Of a DNA stretch of 64,000 bases, positions 63,861-64,000 are shown in pieces (within the stretch, counting starts at the first letter, position 1; the number at the start of each line of letters is the position of its first letter). Position numbers and translations under genes: made by a program. This stretch comes from Ferruginibacter sp. (GTDB lineage Bacteria; Bacteroidota; Bacteroidia; Chitinophagales; Chitinophagaceae), in the NCBI GenBank assembly GCA_017983695.1, contig JAGOAX010000004.1, positions 148,438 through 212,437 of the forward strand. The letters run 5' to 3'. The notes below the pieces were generated by a model, which saw nothing but the letters and a program-made list of their open reading frames with translations, did no database searches and was not told where the DNA came from.

Positions 63861-63968
63861 GCTACCCACAAAATGTTCCGCTGGAACAAAATGAAAACCT
63901 CACACAATTCATATCAATTTGTCGTTTTGTAATTGCCCTTGTTTCGTAGGCTACATTTTGTGGGTAGC
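63861..63968. repeat. 16-bp perfect inverted repeat near the window end
   Basis: GCTACCCACAAAATGT (63861-63876) and ACATTTTGTGGGTAGC (63953-63968) are exact complements 76 bp apart. A smaller hairpin TGTTCC-GCT-GGAACA (63874-63888) overlaps the left arm. No ORF lies between. Suggests a BIME-like pair of REP units or the end of the IS200 element. Confidence 0.7.
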
Positions 63969-64000
63969 CCAAAATGGTTGGTATTGTATTTACGTTCCAT

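Noticed and set aside
1..64000. CRISPR arrays, tRNA, rRNA, integrase genes or phage modules
   Set aside because: No regularly spaced repeats, tRNA-like cloverleaf stretches, rRNA sequence, or phage/integrase proteins were recognised.

Overview
The window is a polysaccharide-utilisation region from a Bacteroidota chromosome. The evidence is three SusC/SusD pairs, lipoprotein signals ending in SCKK, TAnnTTTG-like promoter boxes, low GC and weak Shine-Dalgarno signals. The gene set (RhaEW fusion, LutABC, fasciclin lipoproteins, GntR regulator with a sugar-binding domain) suggests Chitinophagaceae or close relatives; that family placement is inference. The region is devoted to rhamnogalacturonan I (RG-I, the acetylated rhamnose/galacturonate backbone of pectin) and to the rhamnose it releases.

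Layout. (1) 1-413: 3' end of a hexuronate-type MFS transporter, with a bidirectional terminator. (2) 510-10820: L-rhamnose catabolism. A GntR-type regulator is divergent from rhaT, the rhaEW aldolase/dehydrogenase fusion, rhaM, rhaI, a rhamnulokinase and lutABC. Together these take rhamnose to DHAP and L-lactaldehyde, then L-lactate, then pyruvate. (3) 11210-26462: an unusual operon of three fasciclin (FAS1) lipoproteins interleaved with two SusC/SusD pairs, closed by a strong terminator. (4) 26786-43429: a third SusC/SusD pair, then a compact run of secreted enzymes: GH105, a CE12-like esterase, GH39-like, PL22-like, GH43, GH27, GH43 and GH51. (5) 43432-45535: two reverse-strand orphan genes with an imperfect inverted repeat between them, looking like a cassette inserted into the locus. 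(6) 45800-58727: a divergent TPR protein, then an acetylesterase, a PL11 lyase, two tandem CE12 esterases, a DUF4450-like giant protein with an abnormal 5' end, and a six-hairpin hydrolase behind three hairpins. (7) 58737-64000: ordinary flanking genes (MFS, LLM oxidoreductase, secreted alpha/beta-hydrolase, YiaA-like protein, Crp/Fnr regulator) and an IS200-type transposase followed by REP-like palindromes.

How the parts fit. Surface lipoproteins and SusCD pairs would capture and import RG-I fragments. Esterases remove acetyl groups. PL11, PL22-like and GH105 enzymes cut the backbone and unsaturated products. GH43, GH51 and GH27 enzymes trim arabinan, galactan and galactosyl side chains. Rhamnose goes to the rha/lut operon, and uronate probably to the pathway beyond the left edge.

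The most notable signal is non-coding. An exact CAGGAT-N4-CAGGAT direct repeat occurs in three promoter regions: before the FAS1 operon, before the third SusC, and before the esterase/PL11 operon. Each is followed by an AAACGATT element. This ties the otherwise unexplained FAS1-SusCD operon to the pectin regulon. No AraC, hybrid two-component, ECF/anti-sigma or LacI gene that could read these sites lies in the window.
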